A stretch of 64,000 bases of DNA from Apostichopus japonicus (taxonomy: Eukaryota > Echinodermata > Holothuroidea > Aspidochirotida > Stichopodidae): NCBI RefSeq assembly GCF_037975245.1, contig NC_092576.1:24324111-24388110 (forward strand), written 5' to 3'. The notes under the pieces are model-generated. The model was not told the DNA's origin. It saw only the letters and a list, made by a program, of their open reading frames with translations, and did not search any database. A program made the position numbers and the translations under genes. Each line of letters starts with the position of its first letter. The stretch's first letter is position 1. Positions 55,101 through 64,000 of this stretch are shown here, piece after piece.

Positions 55101-55655
55101 AGGTCACCAAAGGTCAATTAATGATAAAAAACTATTTTTGCGATAACTTGAGAACGAAATGTCCGTTAGGGTTGGGAGTTGCCTCAATGTAATCCAATTG
55201 TCGACCCGCATCTGGGTGACCCTTGACCTCAATTTGACCTCTGGTGACCTTTTCGTGTTTTGGGGATTTTTACAGTTTTGATGTTATTTTCAGATGTCAA
55301 AGGTACCTTCTGATCATAAATGTCAATTGGTTGACACCCGTGTGACCTTCGTGTGCGAAGTTATACAAGGTCAAAGTTAATTTTCACACATTTAATGCAA
55401 CAACTCCCAGTTCCAAGGTGTGATATGGTTGATATTTTTGGACAAGTTGCAAATGGTATAGGGGAATATTTTCAAACTTACCGGTCATGTGATCCGAGGT
55501 CACCAAAGGTCAATTAATGACAAAAAACTAGTATTTTGGGGGTAGAAAATGGGCAAAGAAAAAATGTTTGAATTTTTGGTTCCTTGCTTTAGCAAAAGGA
55601 ACCTATGCAGTCAGGTTGGCGTGTGTGTGTGTGTATGTATGTATGTATGTATGTA

Positions 55656-55686
<31 letters not shown>

Positions 55687-58600
55687 CTGTGACACTTGCT
55701 TGGGTACGCTCTATCTCAATAAGGGAATGTTGGATTGAGGCCAAACTTGGACTATAGATCCGCCATATGGAGAAGGTGTGCCCTATTGTTTTTGGTGCCC
55801 ACAAAGGTCACCAAAGGTCAGTTATGGTCCAAAAACCGAAAATATTAAAACTGCAATAACTCCCAGTGCCAATGTGCGACAAGATTGATATTTTGGGACA
55901 AGTTGTGAACTGGTTAGGGGAGCATTTTCAAACATAACGGTCATGTGATCCGAGGTCACCAAAGGTCAATTAATGATAAAAAACTAGTATTTTTGCGATA
56001 ACTTGAGAACGAAATGTCTGTTAGGGTTGGGAGTTGCCTCAACGTGATCCAATTGTCGACCCGCATCTGGGTGACCCTTGACCTCAATTTGACCTCTGGT
56101 GACCTTTTCGTGTTTTTGGGATTTTTACAGTTTCGATGCTATTTTCAGATGTCAAAGGTACCTTCTGATCATAAATGTCAATAGGTTGACCCCGTGTGAC
56201 CTTTATGTGCGAAGTTATATGGGGTCAAAGTTTTTCGGTCGGAGTTAGGATGGTTGTACAGACTTTTCGTTTTGTTTTTTGGAATCAAGAGATTAAACTA
56301 CATCTGAAACCAAGGTCAAAAGGTCAAAGGTCACATTAGAAAAAATGTGCTTATTTTGGGAGGAAACGAGCAAAAAAGAAAATGTTTGGTTTTGATGCTA
56401 GATTTGGATATCAAAGGTACCTTCCGATCAAAAATGTCAATTGGTTGACACCCGTGTGACCTTCGTGTGCGAAGTTATACGAGGTCAAAGTTAATTTTCA
56501 CACATTTAATGCAACAACTCCCAGTTCCAAGGTGTGACATGGTTGATATTTTTGGACAAGTTGCAAATGGTATAGGGGAATATTTTCAAACTTACCGGTC
56601 ATGTGATCCGAGGTCACCAAAGGTCAATTAATGTCAAAAAACTAGTATTTTGGGGGTAGAAAATGGGCAAAGAAAAAAATGTTTGAATTTTTATAGTTTG
56701 ATGCTCTAATTTAGGTCTCATCAATCAAAAATGTCAATAAGTTGACCCAAGGTGACCTTTGTATGTTAAGTTATATGAGGTCAAAGTTATTTTTCAGACA
56801 TTTAGTGTAATAACTCCCAGTGCCAAGGTGTAACACAGTTGATATTTTGAGACAAGTTGCAAATGGTATAGGGGAATATTTTCAAACTTAACGGTCATGT
56901 GATCCGAGGTCACCAAAGGTCAATTATTGATAAAAAACTAGTATTTTTTGCGATAACTTGAGAACAAATTGTCCGTTAGGGTTGGGAGTTGCTTCAATGT
57001 AATCCAATTGTCGACCCGCATCTGGGTGACCCTTGACCTCAATTTGACCTCTGGTGACCTTTTCGTGTTTTGTGGATTTTTTACAGTTTCGATGCTATTT
57101 TCAGATGTCAAAGGTACCTTCTGATCATAAATGTCAATAGGTTGACCCCTGTGTGACCTTCGTGTGCGAAGTTATATGAGGTCAAAGTTAATTTTCAGAC
57201 ATTTAATGCAATAACTCCCAGTTCCAAGGTGTGACAAGGTTGATATTTTTGGAGTAGTTGCAAATGGTGTAGGGGAATATTTTCAAACTTAACGGTCATG
57301 TGATACAAGGTCACCAAAGGTCAATTAATGATAAAAAACTAGTATTTTTGCGATAACTTGAGAACAAATTGTCCGTTAGGGTTGGGAGTTGTTTCAATGA
57401 AGTCCAATTGTCGACCCGCATCTGGGTGACCCTTGACCTCGATTTGACCTCTGGTGACCTTATTAGTGTTTTGTGGATTTTTACAGTTTCGATGCTATTT
57501 TCAGATGTTAAAGGTAACTTCTGATCATAAATGTCAATGGGTTGACCCCCGTGTGACCTTCGTGTGCGAAGTTATATGAGGTCAAAGTTAATTTTCAGAC
57601 ATTTAATGCAATAACTCCCAGTTCCAAGGTGTGACAAGGTTAATATTTTTGGAGTAGTTGCAAATGGTATAGGGGAATATTTTCAAACTTAACGGTCATG
57701 TGATACAAGGTCACCAAAGGTCAATTAATGATAAAAAACTAGTATTTTTGCGATAACTTGAGAACCAATTGTCCGTTAGGGTTGGGAGTTGTTTCAATGA
57801 AGTCCAATTGTCGACCCGCATCTGGGTGACCCTTGACCTCAATTTGACCTCTGGTGACCTTTTCGTGTTTTGTGGATTTTTTACAGTTTCGATGCTATTT
57901 TCAGATGTCAAAGGTACCTTCTGATCATAAATGTCAATAGGTTGACCCCTGTGTGACCTTGGTGTGGGAAGTTATATGAGGTCAAAGTTAATTTTCAGAC
58001 ATTTAATGCAATAACTCCCAGTTCCAAGGTGTGACAAGGTTGATATTTTTGGAGTAGTTGCAAATGGTATAGAGGGATATTTTCAAACTTAACGGTTATG
58101 TGATACAAGGTCACCAAAGGTCAATTAATGATAAAAAACTAGTATTTTTGCGATAACTTGAGAACAAATTGTCCGTTAGAGTTGGGAGTTGCTTCAATGA
58201 AGTCCAATTGTCGACCCGCATCTGGGTAACCCTTGACCTCAATTTGACCTCTGGTGACCTTTTCGTGTTTTGTGGATTTTTTACAGTTTCGATGCTATTT
58301 TCAGATGTCAAAGGTACCTTCTGATCATAAATGTCAATAGGTTGACCCCTGTGTGACCTTGGTGTGGGAAGTTATATGAGGTCAAAGTTAATTTTCAGAC
58401 ATTTAATGCAATAACTCCCAGTGCCAAGGTGTGACAAGGTTGATTTTTTTGGACAAGTTGCAAATGGTATAGGGGAATATTTTCAAACTTAACGGTCATG
58501 TGATCCAAGGTCACCAAAGGTCAGCTAATGTTAAAAAAGTAGTATTATGGGGGGAGAAAATGGGCAAAGAAAAAATGTTTGAATTTTTACAGTCATGCTC

Positions 58601-61600
58601 TATTTAGGTCTCACCGATCAAAAATGTCAATTGTTTGACCTCCGGGTGACCTTCAAAAGTTCAAAAGTCAATTTTTTGACATTTAATGCAATTAAATCTC
58701 AATGCCAAGGTGTGACATGGTTGATATTTTGGGACAAGTTGTGAATGGGGTGGTGGAACATTTTGAAACTTCAAGGTCATGTCATCTGAGGTCACCATTG
58801 TTATCATATCTGTTGACACGCTTGTAGGTCTCTTATATTTCTTACATTTTCGACGCCATATTTAGATCTCAAAAGTGCCTTTTGATATAAAATCTGATCA
58901 CATTTACGGTGATCACAAAAGTGTTGGCTATAGTGTTGGTTACTTTATGGGAACATGTAGGACAATTACTTGGACTATTTCAGCCCAATCTTGCTTGATA
59001 ATATGATGTGTATTGTCATATACCCCAAGCAAGGAACCACAGTGCCCTTGGGCTCTTGTTTTAATGAGAAATCCAAACATGTTTCGTTTGATCTGAAATA
59101 GGAGCAGAAGAAAGCATTAAGAACTTTAAGAAGTTGTGATTTGGCACCCCGCCACACCCACCCATGTCAACACTGTATGTGATATGACACCATACTGTGA
59201 CATCTCGCCTGAAGTTGCCAGAAGTTTTCACCCCTGGTTTGCAAGATGTCTGCCACATGATTCAGGCATGAGCTTTTTCCGCGAACTCGCGGAATATCCA
59301 TAATTTCTTTTCTACCTCGTGGACAAATCCTATTATCCTAACACACTTTAGCATACGCAAACTGGAGCCTATACAGCAATTTTTGCAAAATTCCATGATT
59401 TTTTTTTTTTATCCTAGGCGGGCTGATGATTACAAAAACAAACAAAAACTTTTACAATGTTGTGTTTGATTCTTGAAGACGAGTAACACATTCTTATATC
59501 TCGATCAAGTTGAGATGACACCAATTTATAAAATGTCTATATGTGTTAGATGGCAAAACAAAACTGACGCTTCATTAATCCTGTGTAAAAGTAAGTTGGC
59601 CTGACATTTCGATCCTAGCAGGATCTTCTTCAAAGGCCTCTTCGTGTTCACCATGCTCATTAACTTGTCTCAATTATGTGCATGTTTTTGTCCCTTCTGT
59701 GTTACTGTCACTTGTCATTTAGCCTTTGAAGAAGATCCTGCTAGGAAAGTCAGGCCAACTTACTTTTACACATTCTCTTACACAGGCTCTCTAGTGGATG
59801 AGCAGTTTGCTAACAGTTTTATTTTATTTTTATTTTCATTTATCCTGTGTTTCATTACAGTGTAGCTGTATATATTTAGTTCTTTAATTTATGGCTTTTC
59901 AGTTGACAAAGAATTTGAAGACCACAGTATGCATCTTCTGGATAAGAAAGATGAGATGTTGGCTAAATACAGATACCTGTTATTGAGGGAGAGCATGGTA
60001 AGAGGGCAACAAGCCCCTTTGATTATTATCCTAACACACTGTAGCATATGCAAACTGGAGCCTATACTGAAATTTTTGCAAAGTTCCGTGATTTTTTTTT
60101 TTTTACCCCAGGCTCATCCCTGGATTATGTTACCATGGATTTATCAATCATTGTCTCTCCTGTTTATTCATGGAGGAGTAGAACAAATAGATGAAGACTT
60201 GTTCCAACAGTCTACATTAATGTGTGATTGGGAAATGTAATATCCTCAGCTGTACAATAGTTTGACAAAACCTCCAAGAAAGGATATATTCAAATTACAT
60301 CTTGGAGATGATTACTCACTGACAAATGAATCTCAAACAATAAGGAATGCCTGCTGGTGACATAAGGTGAAAATTTATGCCCCCCCCATGGGTTTTAGTT
60401 TTACCTGTATTCGTAGAGGAAAACCTTTATCTCCAGGTTGGAATAGCCATGGTAGAAATAGTTCTTACAGTCATTGTCCAAATGATTGCAGAAGAATACA
60501 CTTAAAGATGGCAAAACATCTCCTTAATTATTTCTTAAGGCATTTTCCTACTGGCTATCAGTCATAATTCACAAAGTATAGAACAATTTAAAGTGTTTTG
60601 AGACTAGTTTGCTGTTCTTGCTGCTAGGATTTTTTGGAAGATAGATGCTCTTAATTCCTCAGATTTTCATTGTGTAAAAGATCACTTTGATTTAGGCAGT
60701 GTAATGGGGTAAAAGCGAGATGTTTTCGCGCACCAATCTGCAGCTAAAAGACAATATATGAGCCATAATGTAACAGAAGCCAAGCTATCTTCTTAGGTAT
60801 TTTTGCAGATGTTTCATTTTAAATTGTTTGAGACATTACAGTAGGCCTAGCTGCCTATTTATGATTCAGCGACATGTTTTACTTTGTGAACACTTACTTT
60901 TGGTGTAAAAAAGTTCAAATTTCATACTGCACAGAAACATAACTTTCCAATGTGTAGCACCATGTATCTGCCTGAGTGCCTAACTTTTGTTCATAGATAG
61001 TATTGATGTTGCGGATCTGTACTATGGAGACTTGAGCAACAATCTTAGGCCTAGTGGCAAGTTAAATTTGGCGAGTAGATTTTTAGTCACGGTCGCCAAA
61101 AAGTGAGTGCTTTGAAAAATATTTGTCAAGGCCTGAAAACCATGAAAACATGATAATCATGGTAGAAATCATGAATACTTTTCATACATGGTATATGGAA
61201 TTGCCATATTGATGACAGCACTCCTGTTGCCTTTGAGGTTAAATATCATTTGAGGTCACCAGATGTCAAACTCTGAAAACCCTCTTTACATGATATCTAA
61301 CGATAGGCATCGTGGATTTATTGTTGGTGTGTGGATTCATAACATTGCGTACAAGACCCCTATTGTTTTTGGTGGAGGTGTGTATTGCCACGGACCTGGT
61401 TTTATGATGCCATAGTGTAATTGTAGCAAAATGGTAGTTCGGGCCATTTCTATTGTACAGTTAGTTCTGGTTACCTCAATGCAATATGCATTCTAGTTTT
61501 ATTTTTATTTTTTTATCAAATGGACTGGTAGGATTGATGTTGGTAGCTGAAGGGCATTTGTAAGACTCAGAACACAGAAGGACCCTGAATTGAAGGGAAA

Positions 61601-61782
61601 CGGGTCTTACTTTAAGTATTGTATGTATGGGGATCAAAACATGATGGTTTAATAAGGTTATTGTACTTTGGTCTTTGTACAGAGAAGAGGTCCTTCAGCA
61701 GAAATGGTCATGTTAGACAGAATGGTGCTACAAGATGAGAGGATGAACTTTGAATATGAGAAACAGCTATCCAAGAACCCTG
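37082..61782 (+). CDS. BICRA: BICRA/BICRAL (GLTSCR1) homologue, ncBAF subunit, 11 exons, 3' incomplete
   Basis: The ATG at 37100 starts MEEDGTCLLDVINDPDALGAFL, matching the start of human BICRA. Eleven exons with GT-AG borders and matching phases give 1,543 residues and the frame stays open. Exons: 37082-37137, 38572-38641, 40403-43354, 44088-44334, 45023-45609, 46843-46986, 48317-48415, 49723-49871, 51352-51500, 59903-59997, 61683-61782. The middle is Gln/Ser/Thr-rich, with basic patches and SDKKNQKKIKM as a possible nuclear signal. The GLTSCR1 domain (residues about 1,429 to the end) has KKDQRLVTHAELKREF, EFEDHSMHLLDKKDEMLAKY and GPSAEMVMLDRM, close to human YHKVDEEFE../..PSAEMVMIDRMF. By family knowledge BICRA and BICRAL define the non-canonical BAF (GBAF) complex with BRD9. 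Vertebrates have two paralogues; I cannot say whether this is the single pre-duplication gene. The C-terminus lies beyond the window. Confidence 0.9.
37469..37532. mobile_element. MITE family A, solo end
   Basis: TAAAGGCTTGGAAGACTCGCC followed by a degraded version of the family A left end (GAAGAAAGTTAA). Only about 65 bp remain. Confidence 0.55.
37639..38030. mobile_element. MITE family A, copy 2
   Basis: TAAGGCATTGAAGACTCGCC at the left and GAGTCTTCACACCCTTTTA at the right form an inverted terminal repeat. The body matches the copies at 16427 and 44576 in reverse orientation. It sits in BICRA intron 1. Confidence 0.8.
38572..38641 (+). CDS. BICRA: BICRA coding exon 2
   Basis: A 70-nt exon encoding NDPDALGAFLTSDQQDEEDS and then KQTM. 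The donor is GTGAGTCC. A hAT-like MITE begins only 11 nt into the following intron. Confidence 0.85.
38653..38993. mobile_element. 341-bp hAT-like MITE next to a BICRA splice donor
   Basis: CAGTGGCAGAGC and CCACCGCCACTG termini are flanked by perfect AGTCCAGA duplications (38645-38652 and 38994-39001). The left duplication starts at intron position +4 of BICRA intron 2. Confidence 0.92.
39115..39400 (+). mobile_element. LINE C-terminal fragment
   Basis: Frame at 39121-39306 reads FSNAAPTLWNSLPPHIKSAP and then FKNRLKTYLF, the WNSLP...FK..LKTYL tail of non-LTR reverse transcriptases. It ends in (TTA)n. Located in BICRA intron 2. Confidence 0.65.
39600..39760. repeat. Short repeat built on CTGGAAAAGTCATGAAA
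   Basis: CTGGAAAAGTCATGAAA occurs at about 39615 and 39651, with a variant (CATGGAAAAGCCATGAAA) at about 39689. Confidence 0.5.
40403..43354 (+). CDS. BICRA: BICRA coding exon 3, large Gln/Ser/Thr-rich exon
   Basis: A 2,952-nt exon in phase 0 at both ends, from acceptor TTTCAG to donor GTGAGT. It encodes residues 37-1,020. Near the start, PDFLSMAMAEANLEPDF resembles the QEANIT-type block of human BICRA. Gln-rich activation-like tracts, a basic patch (KSKPGKTSKTKSRRSQQR) and DTFLDNLDFLDAKT follow. The upstream open frame before 40403 is intronic. Confidence 0.88.
44088..44334 (+). CDS. BICRA: BICRA coding exon 4, Gln-rich helix
   Basis: A 247-nt exon, acceptor TTCGCAG and donor GTAAGT. It encodes TSEQIGIRAQQQLQQIQARI and a continuing Gln/Arg-rich amphipathic helix, likely coiled coil. 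Its last bases and donor are duplicated just downstream. Confidence 0.8.
44287..44509 (+). repeat. BICRA: Tandem duplication of a BICRA exon end and splice donor
   Basis: 44287-44378 (exon 4 end, donor GTAAGT and the first intron bases) is repeated at 44414-44509 with one inserted A and otherwise near identity. The spacer between copies is about 35 bp. Confidence 0.92.
44576..44937. mobile_element. MITE family A, copy 3 (complete)
   Basis: TAAAGGGTGTGAAGACTCGC at the left and TTGGGGCAAGTCTTCAATGC CTTTA at the right are inverted. TTAA-like bases flank both ends. No ORF. Located in BICRA intron 4. Confidence 0.82.
45023..45609 (+). CDS. BICRA: BICRA coding exon 5
   Basis: A 587-nt exon after acceptor TTTTTCAG, ending LSK at donor GTAACA. 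It begins with an in-frame 33-bp duplication (PSSQINVGAVST, then PSSQINIGTVST), then has a Gln run and a basic patch SDKKNQKKIKM. Confidence 0.82.
46270..46580 (+). mobile_element. LINE C-terminus and 3' UTR
   Basis: The frame at 46300-46418 reads FSGGRPWNSLPPNLKCLPDV and then KKFKRNMKTYIF, a non-LTR reverse transcriptase tail. The following UTR ends in ATTAAAGATGACAATAATAA. A UTR-only copy lies at 22555-22790. Confidence 0.7.
46680..46835 (+). repeat. Interspersed repeat B with hairpin motif, copy 1
   Basis: TTTTTGTCCCTTCTG, CTCTGAAGAAGATCCTGCTA, GGATCGAAACGTCAGGCCAA and CTCTCTAGTGG..AGCAGTTTGCTAAC all recur in order at 59678-59845. Confidence 0.8.
46843..46986 (+). CDS. BICRA: BICRA coding exon 6
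   Basis: A 144-nt phase-0 exon encoding TTQVKPQQYQQTMKMLEEKL and then RSMSPAQQRQFLMQYQPLLQ, a helical block typical of this family. Acceptor TTTTACAG, donor GTAAAA. Confidence 0.85.
47544..47865. mobile_element. 322-bp hAT-like MITE, perfect 8-bp TSD
   Basis: CAGATGTTCCCTAACTGGGG at the left and AGTTAGGGAAACCTG at the right are inverted. CTTTAATG flanks both sides (47536-47543 and 47866-47873). Located in BICRA intron 6. Confidence 0.88.
48317..48415 (+). CDS. BICRA: BICRA coding exon 7
   Basis: A 99-nt phase-0 exon encoding IMAGKAAAASQSSLASSNSQ and then PEQGATAQRKTSQ. Acceptor ACACACAG, donor GTAAGA. Confidence 0.75.
49460..49565. repeat. Inverted repeat, about 23-bp arms
   Basis: CTTCAAAGCACTCATGCTGG CAG is matched in reverse by CTGCCAGTACGAGTGCTTTG AAG, about 55 bp apart. 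Located in BICRA intron 7. Confidence 0.6.
49723..49871 (+). CDS. BICRA: BICRA coding exon 8
   Basis: A 149-nt exon encoding GSMSKESKSPKRNSSKPVTP, then a Leu/Lys-rich helix ending KKQNRSEM. Acceptor CTCCAG, donor GTAAGT, phase 2 out. Confidence 0.82.
50158..50590. repeat. 20-bp minisatellite
   Basis: About 21 units of GGGCACTCACTCCAGTACCT with AATACCT and AGTTACT variants, in BICRA intron 8. It yields the same peptide in three frames. Confidence 0.92.
51352..51500 (+). CDS. BICRA: BICRA coding exon 9, start of GLTSCR1 domain
   Basis: Encodes FLQQLKKDQRLVTHAELKRE, then FTSRSEAVSKLLAFHVCQ, matching the family's HxxxxHPDYxxxFxSxxDAxxRLLPYHV pattern. Acceptor TAACAG, donor GTAAGT. Confidence 0.88.
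52769..53754 (-). pseudogene. BEN-domain gene relic with two frameshifts
   Basis: Read on the minus strand from 53754, one frame gives KSVEPVDLICDRSKDLPSGT and then VVKAKWRSTGRVYKATLL, a basic segment and a Glu/Lys/Leu coiled coil. Between about 53163 and 53100 the sense moves to another frame: LITCYKKDRKLLS, then GTSFLRKLMKCTFSEEELAE and SNFSGG, which looks like the core of a BEN domain. Near 52843 (a TTTTT run) it shifts again to SRMRDAINQECRRVVQHVRQ, a typical BEN end, then TAG at 52769. No start codon is clear; an AG acceptor precedes 53754, so it may be a former terminal exon. BEN domains are DNA- and protein-binding modules in chromatin factors and some mobile elements. It sits antisense in a BICRA intron. 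If the shifts are sequencing errors the gene could be intact. Confidence 0.6.
53769..59038. repeat. 5.3-kb satellite-filled element with GGTTCCTTGCTT ends
   Basis: Starts GGTTCCTTGCTTTAGC and ends AAGCAAGGAACC, inverted termini. The inside is about 11 units of roughly 400 bp (some 297-300 or 650), each with GTGATCCGAGGTCACCAAAG, ATCTGGGTGACCCTTGACCT and GCGATAACTTGAGAAC. A second left end recurs at 55578, 1,809 bp after the first. Fills BICRA intron 9. Confidence 0.92.
53812..53885. repeat. (GTAT)n/(GT)n microsatellite
   Basis: GTGTGTATGTATG tract near the left end of the satellite element; a second copy at 55619-55686 is richer in GT. Confidence 0.9.
59597..59638 (-). repeat. Hairpin motif copy, inverted
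   Basis: Minus strand reads TTTGAAGAAGATCCTGCTAG and then GATCGAAATGTCAGGCCAAC. It faces the copy at 59723 and could form a larger hairpin with it. Confidence 0.7.
59678..59845 (+). repeat. Interspersed repeat B with hairpin motif, copy 2
   Basis: Same blocks as 46680-46835. The hairpin is damaged here: the bases between AGGA and AAGTCAGG are missing. Confidence 0.75.
59903..59997 (+). CDS. BICRA: BICRA coding exon 10, GLTSCR1 domain
   Basis: A 95-nt exon encoding FDKEFEDHSMHLLDKKDEML and then AKYRYLLLRESM. Acceptor TTTTCAG, donor GTAAGA. The intron before it is 8.4 kb and holds a satellite and the BEN-domain relic. Confidence 0.88.
61683..61782 (+). CDS. BICRA: BICRA coding exon 11, last in window
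   Basis: A 100-nt exon encoding RRGPSAEMVMLDRMVLQDER and then MNFEYEKQLSKNP. Acceptor GTACAG, donor GTAAGT, phase 1 out. The last 20 nt and the donor are the first unit of the 101-bp satellite. Confidence 0.88.
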
Positions 61783-64000
61783 GTAAGTTAATGTTTGCTG
61801 CCTGCTCTGGTCTTGTTATTCTTATGTCTCTGTGACTAGCTCTGTATTAAAACTAGGACTAAAACAGCTATCCAAGAACCCTGGTAAGTTAATGTTTGCT
61901 GCCTGCTCTGGTCTTGTTATTCTTATGTCTCTGTGACTAGCTCTGTATTAAAACTAGGACTAAAACAGCTATCCAAGAACCCTGGTAAGTTAATGTTTGC
62001 TGCCTGCTCTGGTCTTGTTATTCTTATGTCTCTGTGACTAGCTCTGTATTAAAGCTAGGACTAAAACAGCTATCCAAGAACCCTGGTAAGTTAATGTTTG
62101 CTGCCTGCTCTGGTCTTGTTATACTTATGTCTCTGTGACTAGCTCTGTATTAAAGCTAGGACTAAAACAGCTATCCAAGAACCCTGGTAAGTTAATGTTT
62201 GCTGCCTGCTCTGGTCTTATTATACTTATGTCTCTGTGACTAGCTCTGTATTAAAGCTAGGACTAAAACAGCTATCCAAGAACCCTGGTAAGTTATGTTT
62301 GCTGCCTGCTCTGGTCTTATTATACTTATGTCTCTGTGACTAGCTCTGTATTAAAGCTAGGACTAAAACAGCTATCCAAGAACCCTGGTAAGTTAATGTT
62401 TGCTGCCTGCTCTGGTCTTGTTATACTTATGTCTCTGTGACTAGCTCTGTATTAAAGCTAGGACTAAAACAGCTATCCAAGAACCCTGGTAAGTTAATGT
62501 TTGCTGCCTGCTCTGGTCTTGTTATACTTATGTCTCTGTGACTAGCTCTGTATTAAAGCTAGGACTAAAACAGCTATCCAAGAACCTTGGTAAGTTAATG
62601 TTTGCTGCCTGCTCTGGTCTTGTTATACTTATGTCTCTGTGACTAGCTCTGTATTAAAGCTAGGACTAAAACAGCTATCCAAGAACCTTGGTAAGTTAAT
62701 GTTTGCTGCCTGCTCTGGTCTTGTTATTCTTATGTCTCTGTGACTAGCTCTGTATTAAAACTAGGACTAAAACAGCTATCCAAGAACCCTGGTAAGTTAA
62801 TGTTTGCTGCCTGCTCTGGTCTTGTTATACTTATGTCTCTGTGACTAGCTCTGTATTAAAACTAGGACTAAAACAGCTATCCAAGAACCCTGGTAAGTTA
62901 ATGTTTGCTGCCTGCTCTGGTCTTGTTATACTTATGTCTCTGTGACTAGCTCTGTATTTAAAGCTAGGACTAAAACAGCTATCCAAGAACCCTGGTAAGT
63001 TAATGTTTGCTGCCTGCTCTGGTCTTGTTATACTTATGTCTCTGTGACTAGCTCTGTATTAAAGCTAGGACTAAAACAGCTATCCAAGAACCCTGGTAAG
63101 TTAATGTTTGCTGCCTGCTCTGGTCTTATTATACTTATGTCTCTGTGACTAGCTCTGTATTAAAGCTAGGACTAAAACAGCTATCCAAGAACCCTGGTAA
63201 GTTAATGTTTGCTGCCTGCTCTGGTCTTGTTATACTTATGTCTCTGTGACTAGCTCTGTATTAAAGCTAGGACTAAAACAGCTATCCAAGAACCCTGGTA
63301 AGTTAATGTTTGCTGCCTGCTCTGGTCTTGTTATTCTTATGTCTCTGTGACTAGCTCTGTATTAAAACTAGGACTAAAACAGCTATCCGAGAACCCTGGT
63401 AAGTTAATGTTTGCTGCCTGCTCTGGTCTTGTTATTCTTATGTCTCTGTGACTAGCTCTGTATTAAAACTAGGACTAAAACAGCTATCCGAGAACCCTGG
63501 TAAGTTAATGTTTGCTGCCTGCTCTGGTCTTGTTATACTTATGTCTCTGTGACTAGCTCTGTATTAAAGCTAGGACTAAAACAGCTATCCGAGAACCCTG
63601 GTAAGTTAATGTTTGCTGCCTGCTCTGGTCTTGTTATACTTATGTCTCTGTGACTAGCTCTGTATTAAAGCTAGGACTAAAACAGCTATCCAAGAACCCT
63701 GGTAAGTTAATGTTTGCTGCCTGCTCTGGTCTTGTTATACTTATGTCTCTGTGACTAGCTCTGTATTAAAGCTAGGACTAAAACAGCTATCCAAGAACCC
63801 TGGTAAGTTAATGTTTGCTGCCTGCTCTGGTCTTGTTATACTTATGTCTCTGTGACTAGCTCTGTATTAAAGCTAGGACTAAAACAGCTATCCAAGAACC
63901 CTGGTAAGTTAATGTTTGCTGCCTGCTCTGGTCTTGTTATACTTATGTCTCTGTGACTAGCTCTGTATTAAAGCTAGGACTAAAACAGCTATCCAAGAAC
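61763..64000 (+). repeat. BICRA: 101-bp satellite that copies a BICRA exon end and its splice donor
   Basis: About 22 units run to the window end. Each starts ACAGCTATCCAAGAACCCTG, the end of BICRA exon 11, followed by GTAAGTTAATG. One unit is 100 bp (near 62287) and one has an inserted T (near 62957). Unit identity is very high, mostly one or two variable sites (A/G in AAA[A/G]CTAGG, T/A in TTAT[T/A]CTT, CCAAG/CCGAG). Confidence 0.97.

Noticed and set aside
57711..58311. Two identical 66-residue minus-strand frames (57711 and 58111)
   Set aside because: They repeat because they are in the 400-bp satellite; the period explains the conservation.
61763..64000. CRISPR-like or centromeric satellite reading of the 101-bp array
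   Set aside because: There are no unique spacers, the genome is eukaryotic, and the unit is clearly derived from the adjacent BICRA exon-intron junction.

Overview
This is eukaryotic, animal-type genomic DNA: multi-exon genes with GT-AG introns, AT-rich intergenic sequence, and many microsatellites, minisatellites and DNA-transposon relics. The repeat styles, together with homologues of vertebrate chromatin genes, suggest a marine deuterostome, most likely an echinoderm and possibly a sea cucumber. The taxon is an inference and was not checked by any search.

Three genes and one broken gene can be built exon by exon. (1) Minus strand, 18412 to 5114: a six-exon, 929-residue protein whose N-terminus looks like the Scm3/HJURP CENP-A chaperone domain, followed by a long CDK-site-rich, acidic and basic tail. 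Its introns hold five unrelated minisatellite arrays. (2) Minus strand, 25983 to 23732: a two-exon, 342-residue type II membrane protein of the Nucleotid_trans (PF03407) glycosyltransferase kind. Its intron carries a perfect 185-bp palindrome and long AT tracts. (3) Plus strand, 37082 to beyond 61782: at least 11 coding exons (1,543 residues, incomplete at the 3' end) of a BICRA/BICRAL (GLTSCR1) homologue, a subunit of the non-canonical BAF (GBAF) remodelling complex. (4) Minus strand, 53754 to 52769, inside a BICRA intron: a BEN-domain gene relic with two frameshifts.

Layout: 1-5073 intergenic; 5074-18442 HJURP-like gene; 18443-23731 intergenic, with hAT-like elements and a 2-kb composite element; 23732-25983 glycosyltransferase; 26000-37080 intergenic or upstream of BICRA, with nested hAT-like MITEs and AAT-tailed repeats; 37082 to the end, the BICRA homologue.

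Genes 1 and 3 are both nuclear chromatin factors (centromeric histone deposition and nucleosome remodelling). Nothing in the sequence shows that they are co-regulated. The most unusual features are at splice sites in BICRA. A 101-bp satellite repeats the last bases of an exon plus its splice donor about 22 times. A second exon has a smaller duplication of the same kind. A hAT MITE with a perfect 8-bp target duplication sits only 11 nt inside an intron. In addition, a 5.3-kb intronic satellite is packed with AGGTCA nuclear-receptor half-sites.
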